Shown one piece after another: positions 1 through 10,094 of a stretch of DNA of 53,927 nucleotides. The stretch is from positions 1 through 53,927 of the forward strand of contig DAIMGT010000018.1 of assembly GCA_036723735.1 (NCBI GenBank). The letters run 5' to 3'. The DNA is from UBA4656 sp002405525 (GTDB lineage Bacteria; Pseudomonadota; Gammaproteobacteria; Xanthomonadales; Ahniellaceae). Position numbers and translations under genes: made by a program. The notes under the pieces were generated by a model. It saw nothing but the letters and a program-made list of their open reading frames with translations, did not search any database and was not told where the DNA came from. Numbering within the stretch: position 1 is the stretch's first letter; every line of letters starts with the position of its first letter.

Positions 1-107
1 GCAACAGCCACCGCAGGTGGAGGTTGACAACGAACGGCACATAGAAGGAGCGCGCCGTGCGCGAGACCGACGGCGCGGGCCCATAGGGCGGCGCCAGTCG
101 CGCACAG

Positions 108-155
108 GTGCGCGCCTACAGGGCGCACCTACAGGGCGCACCTACAGGGCGCACC
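108..155. repeat. Short tandem repeat, 13-bp unit
   Basis: Two perfect copies of the unit GGGCGCACCTACA are flanked by a diverged copy on the left and a partial copy on the right. The repeat lies in the gene-free left edge (1-297) downstream of parE. I found no confident gene in bases 1-107: the one long open frame on the minus strand has no start codon after its upstream stop. Confidence 0.7.
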
Positions 156-192
156 GGGGCACACTCGCGCAGGTCGCGGTGTGCGCGCTCTT

Positions 193-276
193 GTGGGAGC
201 GAGCAACGCTCGCGACCGCAAGCTCTCGAAACCCGGTAAGTCCCGGCTTCCTGTCGCGAGCGTTGCTCGCTCCCAC
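193..276. repeat. REP-type inverted pair downstream of parE
   Basis: A 24-bp unit starting GTGGGAGCGAGCAACGCTCG at 193-216 is repeated as a perfect inverted copy at 253-276. Each unit also folds on itself (GCGAGC-AAC-GCTCGC). A single copy with one substitution lies at 4995-5018. GTGGGAGCGA-type palindromes are the usual REP elements of Xanthomonadales and pseudomonads. The pair forms a large hairpin between the parE stop (298) and whatever lies to the left, so it may also serve as terminator or mRNA stabiliser. Confidence 0.8.
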
Positions 277-297
277 GCGAGCGCGGGCGCATCCCGG

Positions 298-2187
298 CTA
301 CACCTCCAGCGAAGCCAGGTCGCCCTTGGTCTCCAGCCAGCTCTTGCGGTCTCCGGCGCGCTTCTTGGCCAGCAGCATGTCCATCAGCTCGCGGGTGCCG
401 TCGCCGTCCTCGACCTGCAGTTGCACCAGCCGGCGGGTGTCCGGGTGGATGGTCGACTCGCGCAGCTGCGCGGGGTTCATCTCGCCGAGGCCCTTGAAGC
501 GGGTGACGCTGATCGCGCCCTTGATCTTCTCGCGCTCGATGCGCTCCAGCAGGATGCGCTTTTCCTCTTCGTCGAGGCAGTAGAACACCTGCTTGCCCAC
601 GTCGACGCGGAACAGCGGCGGCATCGCCACGAACACGTGGCCGGCGCGCACCAGGGCGGGGAAGTGGCGCAGGAACAGCGCCGACAGCAGGGTGGCGATG
701 TGCAGGCCGTCGCTGTCGGCGTCGGCCAGGATCACGATCTTGCCGTAGCGCAGGCCGTCGAGCTTGTCGTTGCCCGGGTCGCAGCCGATCGCGACCGCGA
801 GGTCGTGCACCTCGGTGGACGCCAGCACGCCGGAAGATTCGACTTCCCAGGTGTTCAGGATCTTGCCGCGCAGCGGCAGGATGGCCTGGAAGTCGCGGTC
901 GCGCGCCTGCTTGGCCGAACCACCGGCCGAGTCGCCCTCGACCAGGAACAGTTCGGTGCGCGACAGATCGGTCGAGGTGCAGTCGGCGAGCTTGCCGGGC
1001 AGGGCAGGACCCGTGGTCACCTTCTTGCGGACGACCACCTTTTCCTGCTTCAGGCGCACCTGCGCGCGCTCGATCGCGAGCGCCGCGATGCGTTCGCCGA
1101 GTTCGACGTGCTGGTTCAGCCACAGGCTGAAGGCGTCGTGCACGGTGTTCTCGACGAAGGCGGCGGCGCTGCGCGAGCTCAGGCGCTCCTTGGTCTGGCC
1201 GCTGAATTGCGGGTCGGCCAGTTTCGACGACAGCACGAAACACAGCCGGTCACAGATGTCCTCGGGCGCCAGTTTCAGCCCGCGCGGCAGCAGATTGCGG
1301 AAGTCGCAGAACTCGCGGACGGCTTCCGTGATGCCCGAACGCAGGCCGTTGACATGGGTGCCGTGCTGCGCGGTCGGGATCAGGTTGACGTAGCTTTCCT
1401 GCACCAGCTCACCCTCGGGCAGCCAGCAGATCGCGAGGTCGACCGCTTCGTGTTCCTTCTGCAGCCCGACGCGGAACAGCCCCGCCGGCACGTAGTCCTG
1501 TGCGCCGAGCATGGCCTTCAGATAATCGGTCAGCCCGTCCTCGTAGAACCACTCGTTGCGCTCGCCGCTGGCCTCGTCGAGCAGCTTGACGGTGAGTCCC
1601 GGGCACAGGACCGCCTTGGCGCGCAGCACGTGGCGCAGCTTCGACAGCGAGATCTTCGGCGAGTCGAAGTACTTCGACTCCGGCCAGAAGCGCACCGTGG
1701 TGCCGGTCTGTTTCTTCGGCACCTGGCCGATGATGGTGAGCGGGCTGGCGCGGTCGCCGAAGGCGAAGCCCATCCGGTGCACGTGGCCCTCGCGGCGCAC
1801 GGTGACCTCGACCTTGCTCGACAGCGCGTTGACCACCGACACGCCCACGCCGTGCAGACCGCCGGAGAACTGGTAGTTCTTGTTGCTGAACTTGCCGCCC
1901 GCGTGCAGGCGGGTGAGGATCAGTTCCACGCCGGGGATCTTCTCCTCCGGGTGGATGTCGACCGGCATGCCGCGGCCGTCGTCGGTGACTGACACCGAGC
2001 CGTCGGCGTATACGGCCACGTCGACCGTCTTCGCGTACCCGGCCAGCGCCTCATCGACCGAGTTGTCGATCACCTCCTGCGCGAGATGGTTCGGGCGTGT
2101 GGTGTCCGTGTACATGCCCGGACGGCGCTTGACCGGCTCGAGGCCGGAGAGGACTTCGATATCGGCGGCGTTGTAACGGCTGGTCAT
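298..2187 (-). CDS. parE: DNA topoisomerase IV subunit B (ParE)
   Basis: ATPase subunit of topoisomerase IV, which with ParC unlinks daughter chromosomes. The product is 629 aa, the usual ParE length. The N-terminal GHKL ATPase has its catalytic/Mg residues in EVIDNSVDEA (Glu38, Asn42), then DDGRGMP and GGLHGVGVS. The C-terminal TOPRIM domain shows the VEGDSAGGSAKQARDRD block and DADSDG. The start at 2187 (MTSRYNAADIE) was chosen because it matches the family N-terminus; an open frame extends 81 codons upstream but is not ParE-like. ParE rather than GyrB is supported by the short length, without the GyrB insert. It is transcribed away from pyrG. Confidence 0.95.
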   Translation of the reverse strand: MTSRYNAADIEVLSGLEPVKRRPGMYTDTTRPNHLAQEVIDNSVDEALAGYAKTVDVAVYADGSVSVTDDGRGMPVDIHPEEKIPGVELILTRLHAGGKFSNKNYQFSGGLHGVGVSVVNALSSKVEVTVRREGHVHRMGFAFGDRASPLTIIGQVPKKQTGTTVRFWPESKYFDSPKISLSKLRHVLRAKAVLCPGLTVKLLDEASGERNEWFYEDGLTDYLKAMLGAQDYVPAGLFRVGLQKEHEAVDLAICWLPEGELVQESYVNLIPTAQHGTHVNGLRSGITEAVREFCDFRNLLPRGLKLAPEDICDRLCFVLSSKLADPQFSGQTKERLSSRSAAAFVENTVHDAFSLWLNQHVELGERIAALAIERAQVRLKQEKVVVRKKVTTGPALPGKLADCTSTDLSRTELFLVEGDSAGGSAKQARDRDFQAILPLRGKILNTWEVESSGVLASTEVHDLAVAIGCDPGNDKLDGLRYGKIVILADADSDGLHIATLLSALFLRHFPALVRAGHVFVAMPPLFRVDVGKQVFYCLDEEEKRILLERIEREKIKGAISVTRFKGLGEMNPAQLRESTIHPDTRRLVQLQVEDGDGTRELMDMLLAKKRAGDRKSWLETKGDLASLEV

Positions 2188-2434
2188 GGGGCTGGCGGCG
2201 GAGGATGCTCGGCGCGAAAGCCCGGCAGGATGCCCACCCGAGGGGGCCGGGATCAAGGCGGCATGGGCAAAGGCGCGGGCGGCGCGCCAGGAGGCCTGTC
2301 GGCCCGGTTTTCGGCCCGGAAAGGTCTGCCGGCACTCGCCCCGGGACTGAATTCCCTTGCGTGACGCCGGGTTGCGTAGTCTGCCACGGAAGGGCCCGCC
2401 AGCGCACGCCTGCCGGGCCCTGCGCCCCATCCGG

Positions 2435-2440
2435 TAGAAT
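2435..2440 (+). promoter_or_regulatory. Probable -10 box for pyrG
   Basis: TAGAAT in the context CCGGTAGAATCC lies 35 nt before the pyrG start. It is the only AT-rich hexamer in this GC-rich interval. The -35 region (about 2411-2416, TGCCGG) is weak, so the call rests mainly on the -10 and its position. Confidence 0.45.
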
Positions 2441-2474
2441 CCTGGTTTCGCGGTGTTCCGAGGCGACCTTCTCC

Positions 2475-4127
<1,653 letters not shown>

Positions 4128-4160
4128 AGGCGGCCGAGCGGCATCTGGAATCCTGAATCG

Positions 4161-4982
4161 ATGAATCTCTGCGGCTTCGAGGTCGGCAACGACCGCCCGT
4201 TCTTCCTGATCGCCGGTCCCTGCGTGGTGGAGTCGCTGCAACTGCAGATGGACACCGCCGGCGCGCTGAAGGAGATCACCTCCCGGCTCGGCATTCGCTT
4301 CATCTTCAAGTCGAGCTTCGACAAGGCCAACCGGTCCTCGGGCAAGAGCTTCCGCGGCCCCGGCCTGGAGGAGGGACTCAAGGTGCTCGCCGAGGTCAAG
4401 CGCCAACTCGGCGTGCCGGTGATCACCGACGTCCACGAGTACACGCCGATGGACGAGGTCGCGTCCGTGGTCGACGTGCTGCAGACTCCGGCCTTCCTGT
4501 GCCGCCAGACCGACTTCATCCAGAACGTCGCGCGCGCCGGCAAGCCGGTGAACATCAAGAAGGGCCAGTTCCTCTCCCCGTGGGAGATGAAGAACGTGGT
4601 CGAGAAGGCGCGCGCGGTCGGCAACGAGCAGATCATGGTCTGCGAGCGCGGCGCGAGCTTCGGCTACAACAACCTGGTCTCCGACATGCGCTCGCTGGTG
4701 GTGATGCGCGACACCGGCTGCCCGGTGGTCTTCGATGCCACCCATTCCGTGCAGTTGCCGGGCGGGCAGGGCGACAAGAGCGGTGGCCAGCGCGAGTTCG
4801 TGCCGGCCCTGTCGCGCGCCGCCGTCGCGGTCGGCGTGGCCGGCGTATTCATGGAAACCCATCCCGATCCCGACAAGGCCCTGTCCGACGGCCCCAACGC
4901 CTGGCCGCTGCCGAAGGTGGAGGCGCTGCTCACCCTGCTGCGCGATTTCGACCGCATCGCCAAGCAGCCCGCAGCCTCGTAG
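4161..4982 (+). CDS. kdsA: 3-deoxy-8-phosphooctulonate (KDO-8-P) synthase
   Basis: Condenses phosphoenolpyruvate with arabinose 5-phosphate to KDO 8-phosphate for the lipopolysaccharide inner core; its presence marks a Gram-negative outer membrane. The 273-aa protein has the family blocks LIAGPCVVES near the N-terminus, FKSSFDKANRSS, CRQTDFIQNVARAGKPVN, ERGASFGYNN and FDATHSVQ. It has the usual length and start. It lies between pyrG and eno. Confidence 0.95.
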   Translation: MNLCGFEVGNDRPFFLIAGPCVVESLQLQMDTAGALKEITSRLGIRFIFKSSFDKANRSSGKSFRGPGLEEGLKVLAEVKRQLGVPVITDVHEYTPMDEVASVVDVLQTPAFLCRQTDFIQNVARAGKPVNIKKGQFLSPWEMKNVVEKARAVGNEQIMVCERGASFGYNNLVSDMRSLVVMRDTGCPVVFDATHSVQLPGGQGDKSGGQREFVPALSRAAVAVGVAGVFMETHPDPDKALSDGPNAWPLPKVEALLTLLRDFDRIAKQPAAS

Positions 4983-4994
4983 GACCGCCGGACC

Positions 4995-5018
4995 GTGGGA
5001 GCGAGCACCGCTCGCGAC
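4995..5018. repeat. Single REP-type unit between kdsA and eno
   Basis: A 24-bp unit beginning GTGGGAGCGAGCACCGCTCG, differing by one base from the units at 193-216 and 253-276. It folds as GCGAGC-ACC-GCTCGC. It sits 12 nt after the kdsA stop and 54 nt before eno. Confidence 0.75.
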
Positions 5019-5072
5019 CGTCACCGAGGCCTTGCCAAAACCCCCATCTTTATCCCGCGCCCGAACCCGCCC

Positions 5073-6368
5073 ATGACCACCATCACCCGCATCCACGCCC
5101 GCGAGATCCTCGACTCCCGCGGCAATCCGACCCTCGAGGCCGAGGTGTTCCTGTCCAGCGGGCACATGGGCCGCGCGGCGGTGCCGAGCGGTGCCTCCAC
5201 CGGCTCGCGCGAGGCGGTGGAGCTGCGCGACGGCGACAAGACGCGCTACCTCGGCAAGGGCGTGCGCAAGGCGGTGGCGAACGTGAACACCACGATCGCC
5301 GAGGCGCTCAAGGACTTCGATGCCGGCGACCAGCGCGGGCTTGACGAGCGTTTGATCGCGCTGGATGGTTCGCCCAACAAGGGCCGGCTGGGCGCCAACG
5401 CCCTGCTCGGCGTTTCGCTGGCCGCAGCCCACGCGGTCGCCGCCAGCCGCGGCCTGCCGCTGTGGCGTCACCTCGGTGGCGACCGCGCGCCGGTGCTGCC
5501 GGTGCCGATGATGAACATCGTCAATGGCGGCGCGCACGCCGACAACAACGTCGACATCCAGGAGTTCATGGTGCTGCCGGTTGGCGTGCCGGACTTCGCC
5601 GAGGCGCTGCGCGCCGGCGCGGAGATCTTCCACGCGCTGAAGTCGGTGCTCAAGGGCCGCGGGCTCGCCACCGCGGTGGGCGACGAAGGCGGCTTCGCGC
5701 CGGACCTGAAGTCGAACGCCGAGGCGATCGAGACCATCCTCGAGGCGATCGGCAAGGCCGGCTACAAGGTGGGCGAGGACGTCTGGCTCGGCCTCGACTG
5801 CGCCAGCACCGAATACTTCAAGGACGGTCGCTACCACCTGACCGGCGAGGGCCGGAAGTTCACCCCGGACCAGATGGCGGATTTCCTGGCAGGCTGGTGC
5901 GCGCAGTACCCGATCCTGACCATCGAGGACGGCATGTCGGAGGACGACTGGGGTGGCTGGAAGGTGCTGAGCGAGCGGCTCTCGGGCAAGGTGCAGTTGG
6001 TCGGCGACGATCTCTTCGTGACCAACCCGGCGACGCTGCAGCAGGGCATCGACCAGAAGATCGCCAATGCGATCCTCGTCAAGGTCAACCAGATCGGCAC
6101 CCTGAGCGAGACGCTGGAGGCGATCGCGCTGGCCGACCGCCACCGCTACGCCGCGGTCGTCTCGCACCGCTCCGGCGAGACCGAGGACACGACCATCGCC
6201 GACCTCGCGGTGGCGACGACCGCGACCCAGATCAAGACCGGTTCGCTGTGCCGCACCGACCGCGTGGCGAAGTACAACCAGCTGCTGCGGATCGAGGAGG
6301 CGGCAGGAGCGTCCGGCGCTTATGCCGGCCGCGGCGCGTTTCCCAACCTTCCGGCCTTCGGCCGCTGA
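5073..6368 (+). CDS. eno: Enolase
   Basis: Interconverts 2-phosphoglycerate and phosphoenolpyruvate in glycolysis; in many proteobacteria it is also part of the RNA degradosome. The 431-aa product begins with the family motif ITRIHAREILDSRGNPT and contains the substrate loop GASTGSREAVELRDGD, VGDEGGFAP, the catalytic-lysine region LVKVNQIGT and the signature SHRSGETEDTTIADLAV. The start at 5073 fits the family. PEP is also the KdsA substrate, encoded just upstream. Confidence 0.96.
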   Translation: MTTITRIHAREILDSRGNPTLEAEVFLSSGHMGRAAVPSGASTGSREAVELRDGDKTRYLGKGVRKAVANVNTTIAEALKDFDAGDQRGLDERLIALDGSPNKGRLGANALLGVSLAAAHAVAASRGLPLWRHLGGDRAPVLPVPMMNIVNGGAHADNNVDIQEFMVLPVGVPDFAEALRAGAEIFHALKSVLKGRGLATAVGDEGGFAPDLKSNAEAIETILEAIGKAGYKVGEDVWLGLDCASTEYFKDGRYHLTGEGRKFTPDQMADFLAGWCAQYPILTIEDGMSEDDWGGWKVLSERLSGKVQLVGDDLFVTNPATLQQGIDQKIANAILVKVNQIGTLSETLEAIALADRHRYAAVVSHRSGETEDTTIADLAVATTATQIKTGSLCRTDRVAKYNQLLRIEEAAGASGAYAGRGAFPNLPAFGR

Positions 6369-6726
6369 GCGGGCGTCGCTGGCCGCGGTGGACGCCGGTT
6401 CCAGAACCTGGCTGCGCTGGCTGGCACTCGGGATGCTGGGCCTGATCATCGCCCTGCACGCTCGACTCTGGGGCTCCAGTGGCGGCATGCCCGAGGTCTG
6501 GCGCCTTGAAGCGCGCGTCGCCGCCCAGGCCGAGGAGAACCGGCGTCTCGCCGCCCGCAACGAGGCCCTGGCCGCGGACGTGGCCGACCTCAAGCAAGGC
6601 CGCGAGGCCGCCGAGGCGCGCGCGCGCGCCGAACTCGGCATGGTCCGCCCGGCCGAGGTGTTCTACCAGGTGATCGAGAAACCTGCCGCAACCGGCGGAA
6701 AAGACTCGGAAAACAACTCGCCGTGA
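6322..6726 (+). CDS. ftsB: Cell division protein FtsB
   Basis: Small bitopic septum protein that forms the FtsQ-FtsL-FtsB complex. It has a short cytoplasmic stretch, one membrane segment (WLALGMLGLIIALHARLW), a periplasmic coiled coil rich in Ala/Glu/Arg, and the family C-terminal motif RARAELGMVRPAEVFYQ. The ATG at 6322 has AGGAG 12 nt upstream and overlaps eno by 47 nt; GTG 6388 would give a shorter protein closer to the usual length, so the start is uncertain. The eno-ftsB-ispD order is standard in gammaproteobacteria. Confidence 0.88.
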   Translation: MPAAARFPTFRPSAAERASLAAVDAGSRTWLRWLALGMLGLIIALHARLWGSSGGMPEVWRLEARVAAQAEENRRLAARNEALAADVADLKQGREAAEARARAELGMVRPAEVFYQVIEKPAATGGKDSENNSP

Positions 6727-6778
6727 TGAGGGCGTCGGGGCGTGCGATGATCGGCGCCTCCAGTCCCGGATCGACCCG

Positions 6779-7495
6779 ATGTGGTGCGTGATTCCCGCCG
6801 CCGGCAGCGGCCGTCGCTTCGGTGGCGACGTTCCCAAGCAGTACCGCACCGTCGAAGGCCGGCCGCTGCTGGCCTGGACGCTGGCACGGCTGGCCGGTCA
6901 CCGGGCGATCGACGGGTTCATCGTGGCGATCGCGGCCGATGATGCCTGGTGGCCGGGCTGGCGCCACGTCCAGGGCAAGCCGATCCGCACTGCCATCGGC
7001 GGGGCCGAGCGGGCGCATTCCGTGCTGGCGGGAGTGCTCGCCCTGGACAGCATGGCTGGCGCGGGGGAGTGGGTGCTGGTGCATGACGCGGCCCGGCCCT
7101 GCGTGCCCGTGGCCGACCTCGACGCCCTGCTCGCGGCGGGCACGGCCGACCGGGTCGGCGCCATCCTCGCCGCGCGCGTGCGCGATACCGTCAAGCAGGG
7201 CTCGGCGGAGAACCGCATCGAAGCGACCTTGCCGCGGGACCGTCTGTGGCGTGCGCAGACTCCGCAGCTGGTGCGGCGAGAACGACTACAGAGCGCACTG
7301 AAGGAAAACGAACGGAGAGTGATGAATCCAACGGACGAGGCTGCGGCCCTGGAAGCGATTGGAGAATTTCCATTGTTGGTCGAGGGTTCTGAAGAAAACC
7401 TCAAGGTTACTTCAAGTTCGGACCTTGGCCTTGCGGGCTCGATCCTGGCGCGCCAATGGGGCATTGACGTTGCTTCCGATCGGTTTCCGCAATGA
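6779..7495 (+). CDS. ispD: 2-C-methyl-D-erythritol 4-phosphate cytidylyltransferase
   Basis: Third step of the MEP isoprenoid pathway: CTP + MEP gives CDP-ME. The 238-aa product has the CTP-binding signature IPAAGSGRRFGGDVPKQY and the conserved VHDAARPCV and RAQTPQ blocks. CTP comes from PyrG, encoded upstream in the same run. The last 70 codons or so (from about 7270) are visibly less GC-rich than the rest of the block, but the reading frame and family end (PTDEA, VEGSEENLKVT) are intact. Confidence 0.95.
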   Translation: MWCVIPAAGSGRRFGGDVPKQYRTVEGRPLLAWTLARLAGHRAIDGFIVAIAADDAWWPGWRHVQGKPIRTAIGGAERAHSVLAGVLALDSMAGAGEWVLVHDAARPCVPVADLDALLAAGTADRVGAILAARVRDTVKQGSAENRIEATLPRDRLWRAQTPQLVRRERLQSALKENERRVMNPTDEAAALEAIGEFPLLVEGSEENLKVTSSSDLGLAGSILARQWGIDVASDRFPQ

Positions 7496-7582
7496 AGCCG
7501 TTTCGCTTTCATTCTGTTTTCGTTTTTGCCTGAATCGCTCCTTATTCGTTCTCATCCCGCATTCGTCGCTGAAAGGTTCCCC

Positions 7583-8059
7583 ATGCGTATCGGCCACGGC
7601 TACGACGTCCACGCCTTCCGTGATGGCGACCACGTGATCCTCGGCGGGGTGCGGATCCCGCACGACCGCGGGCTGGAGGCACACTCGGATGGCGACGTGC
7701 TGATCCATGCCCTGTGCGACGCGATCTACGGCGCGCTGGCCGAGGGCGACATCGGGCGTCACTTCCCGCCCTCGGATCCCGCGTGGCGGGGGGCCGACAG
7801 CGCGCGATTCCTGGCCCATGCGGTCGGGCGCATGCGGGCACGGGGGTTCCGCCTGGGCAATGCGGACCTGACCCTAGTCTGCGAGCGGCCGAAGATCGCG
7901 CCCTACGGGGAAGCCATCCGCGCCCGCCTGGCGGCCCTGCTGGATGCCGAGCCCGACCGGGTCGGCGTCAAGGGCACGACCACCGAGAAGCTCGGCTTCA
8001 CCGGCCGGGGAGAGGGCATCGCCGCCCACGCGGTCGTGCTGCTGGTCCCCGCGGCGTGA
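7583..8059 (+). CDS. ispF: 2-C-methyl-D-erythritol 2,4-cyclodiphosphate synthase
   Basis: Fifth enzyme of the MEP pathway, cyclising CDP-ME 2-phosphate to MEcPP with release of CMP. The product is 158 aa, the normal length. Metal ligands are in RIGHGYDVHAF and DVLIHALCDAIYGAL, and the conserved end is TTTEKLGFTGRGEGIAA. Start 7583 (MRIGHGYDVH) is the family start; an in-frame ATG at 7526 is less likely. The stop overlaps the truD start (GTGA). Confidence 0.95.
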   Translation: MRIGHGYDVHAFRDGDHVILGGVRIPHDRGLEAHSDGDVLIHALCDAIYGALAEGDIGRHFPPSDPAWRGADSARFLAHAVGRMRARGFRLGNADLTLVCERPKIAPYGEAIRARLAALLDAEPDRVGVKGTTTEKLGFTGRGEGIAAHAVVLLVPAA

Positions 8060-9072
8060 CGGCGCCCACCGACCTGCCGTTCGCCTTCGGCGGCCCGCCG
8101 CTGGCCGGGGTGCTGCGCAGCACGCCCGAGGACTTCGAAGTGGAGGAGGACCTCGGCTTCGAGCCGTCCGGCGCCGGCGAGCACCTGATGCTCTGGGTCG
8201 AGAAGCGCGGCGCCAACACCGAATGGGTCGCCCGGCAGTTGGCCCGCGTGGCCGGCATCGCGCCGGTCGGGGTCGGCTTCGCGGGACTCAAGGACCGCCA
8301 CGCCGTGACCCGCCAGTGGTTCAGCCTGCACCTGCCGGGGCGCGAGGCGCCGGACTTCGCCGCCGCCGCGATCGAGGGGGTGCGGGTGCTCGACGCCCGC
8401 CGTCACGCGCGCAAGCTGCCGCGCGGCGCGCTGGCCGGCAATCGCTTCAGGATCGTGCTGCGCGAACTGCGCGGCGACCGCGAAGCCGCTGCCGTGCTGC
8501 TGGCGCGGATCCCCGCCGAAGGCATGCCCAACGCCTTCGGCGACCAGCGCTTCGGCCGCGAGGCCGGCAACCTCGATCGCGCGCGGTCGATGTTCGCCGG
8601 CGCCCGGGTCGACCGGACCGAGCGCGGCATCCTGCTTAGCGCCGCGCGCAGCGTGTTGTTCAACCGCGTGCTGGCGGCGCGGATTGCCGATGCGACATGG
8701 AACCAGCTGCGCGAGGGCGACGTGGCGCAGCTCGACGGTACGGGGGCGGTGTTCGGACCGGTGGTGCCGGACGAGACCCTGGTCGCGCGCTGCGCCGCGC
8801 TGGACCTGCACCCCACCGGCCCGCTGTGGGGCGAGGGCGCGCCGCGCACGTCCGGCGCGGTCCGCGAGCTCGAGGAATCGGTGGCCGCCGCCGACGCCGC
8901 ATTGGCCGCCGGGCTCGTGGCGGCGGGCCTGCGGCAGGAGCGCCGGGCCCTGCGGGTCGCGGTCGGCGGTCTCGCCTGGCGCTTCGACGACGCGGCGCTC
9001 GAACTGTCGTTCCGGCTGCCGTCCGGCGCCTACGCCACCGCGCTGGTGCGCGAGCTGGCCACCACCGGGTGA
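8056..9072 (+). CDS. truD: tRNA pseudouridine(13) synthase TruD
   Basis: Isomerises U13 in tRNA-Glu. The 338-aa protein contains the catalytic motif GLKDRHAVTRQWFSL (the Asp is catalytic) and family blocks EDLGFEPSGAGEH, PRGALAGNRFRI and PNAFGDQRFGR. The GTG start at 8056 overlaps the ispF stop in a GTGA arrangement, implying coupled translation, as in other ispDF-truD operons. Confidence 0.93.
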   Translation: MTAPTDLPFAFGGPPLAGVLRSTPEDFEVEEDLGFEPSGAGEHLMLWVEKRGANTEWVARQLARVAGIAPVGVGFAGLKDRHAVTRQWFSLHLPGREAPDFAAAAIEGVRVLDARRHARKLPRGALAGNRFRIVLRELRGDREAAAVLLARIPAEGMPNAFGDQRFGREAGNLDRARSMFAGARVDRTERGILLSAARSVLFNRVLAARIADATWNQLREGDVAQLDGTGAVFGPVVPDETLVARCAALDLHPTGPLWGEGAPRTSGAVRELEESVAAADAALAAGLVAAGLRQERRALRVAVGGLAWRFDDAALELSFRLPSGAYATALVRELATTG

Positions 9073-9186
9073 CGGGTGCCGCCGACGGCGCGACGAACGT
9101 CACTCCCGCGCCAGCGAAAGCGGGCCTATCGTGAGGTCGGACCTGGCGACCGCTGCGTCCGCCCCGCCACGAACCGGAGCCGGCCC

Positions 9187-9417
9187 ATGCGTCCCGCCCG
9201 AACCATCGTGTCCCTCGCCCTCGTGTCCCTGCTCGCCGGCTGCGCCAGCACCGGTAGTGCCAACCTGCAGTCGAAGTCGACCTACGACGACGACGTCGAC
9301 TGGGAACGGATGACCGTCATCACCCGCGAGGCCGAACGCCGCGGCCACAGGGTCTGGTGGGTCAACCCGCCGCAGAAGCCGCTCGCGGAGCGCCGCGCCG
9401 AGGCCGGCGGCAGCTGA
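9187..9417 (+). CDS. Small lipoprotein of unknown function
   Basis: 76 aa. A signal peptide (MRPARTIVSLALVSLLAGC) ends in a clear lipobox LAGC, predicting lipid anchoring after cleavage. The mature part is short and charged (KSTYDDDVDWERM, TREAERRGHRVWWVNPPQ) with no recognised domain. The DDVDWERM-VWWVNPP pattern looks like small xanthomonad lipoproteins, but I cannot assign a function. It is followed by the convergent Smr-domain gene. Confidence 0.65.
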   Translation: MRPARTIVSLALVSLLAGCASTGSANLQSKSTYDDDVDWERMTVITREAERRGHRVWWVNPPQKPLAERRAEAGGS

Positions 9418-9435
9418 GCCGCCGGCGGGGCCGGC

Positions 9436-10005
9436 TCAGCCGCCGGACTCGCGCTCGCGTCGCAGCAGCACCAGCACCGCGCCGATGCCGCCGTCGCCCG
9501 CGCGCGCCGAGCGGTAGGCCAGCACGTCGCCGCGCTGGCGCAGCAGGCGGTCGACGAGGTTCTTCAGCACCGGCGCCTGGTCCTTCGAGTTCAGGCCCTT
9601 GCCGTGCACCACCCGCACGCACAGCCGGCCGGCGCGGCGCTGTTCAGCGAGGAAGGCCGACAGCACCTCGGCCGCCACCGCCGCGCTGAAGCCGTGCAGG
9701 TCGATCTCGGCCTGCACCGCGTACTGGCCGCGGCCGAGCTGGCGCAGCAGGCGTGGGTTGGCACCCGCGCGCAACCAGGACAGCGGGTCGCCGACCGCGA
9801 GCGCGAGTTCGCCCAGCGGCACGGCCAGCAGTTCGCGTCGCACCGCCACCTCGTCGGCGCGCGTCTGGCGCGGCACGGGCCGCGGTGGCGGCGCGCGCAC
9901 CTCGGCCAGGTCATGGCCCACCGGGCGCACCTCGCCGACCGCCTCGCGGAACAGGGCGAGGTCCTCGGGACTCGGCGGGGCGCCGCGGGCACTCTTGCGG
10001 GTCAT
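9436..10005 (-). CDS. Smr-domain protein (SmrB-like endonuclease)
   Basis: 189 aa with a charged N-terminal region of about 95 residues and a C-terminal Smr domain. The domain shows the DLHG motif (EIDLHGFSAAVA) and the HGKG motif (VVHGKGLNSKDQAPVLKN), ending LAYRSARAGDGGIGAVLVLL. In SmrB this domain is a ribosome-collision mRNA nuclease; the same fold occurs at the end of MutS2. Function is inferred from the family. It is on the strand opposite to surE, with about 90 nt between the two starts. Confidence 0.85.
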   Translation of the reverse strand: MTRKSARGAPPSPEDLALFREAVGEVRPVGHDLAEVRAPPPRPVPRQTRADEVAVRRELLAVPLGELALAVGDPLSWLRAGANPRLLRQLGRGQYAVQAEIDLHGFSAAVAAEVLSAFLAEQRRAGRLCVRVVHGKGLNSKDQAPVLKNLVDRLLRQRGDVLAYRSARAGDGGIGAVLVLLRRERESGG

Positions 10006-10067
10006 GATGGCACGCTAGCAGAGCACGCGCGGCCCGCGCGTGATCGGCGGGCGTCGCCGCGAGGCGC

Positions 10068-10073
10068 TACAAT
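10068..10073 (+). promoter_or_regulatory. Probable -10 box for the surE operon
   Basis: TACAAT lies 22 nt before the surE ATG in the context GCGCTACAATCGGCC. No good -35 is seen in the GC-rich sequence upstream. Confidence 0.45.
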
Positions 10074-10094
10074 CGGCCGCTTTTCGGAGTCTCC

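Noticed and set aside
1..107. Possible start of a minus-strand gene leaving the left edge
   Set aside because: The best open frame (ending VNLHLRWLL at the edge) has no ATG, GTG or TTG after its upstream TAG, and no ribosome-binding site.
108..155. Possible CRISPR-like array
   Set aside because: The 13-bp units are directly adjacent with no spacers, and no cas gene is present anywhere in the window.
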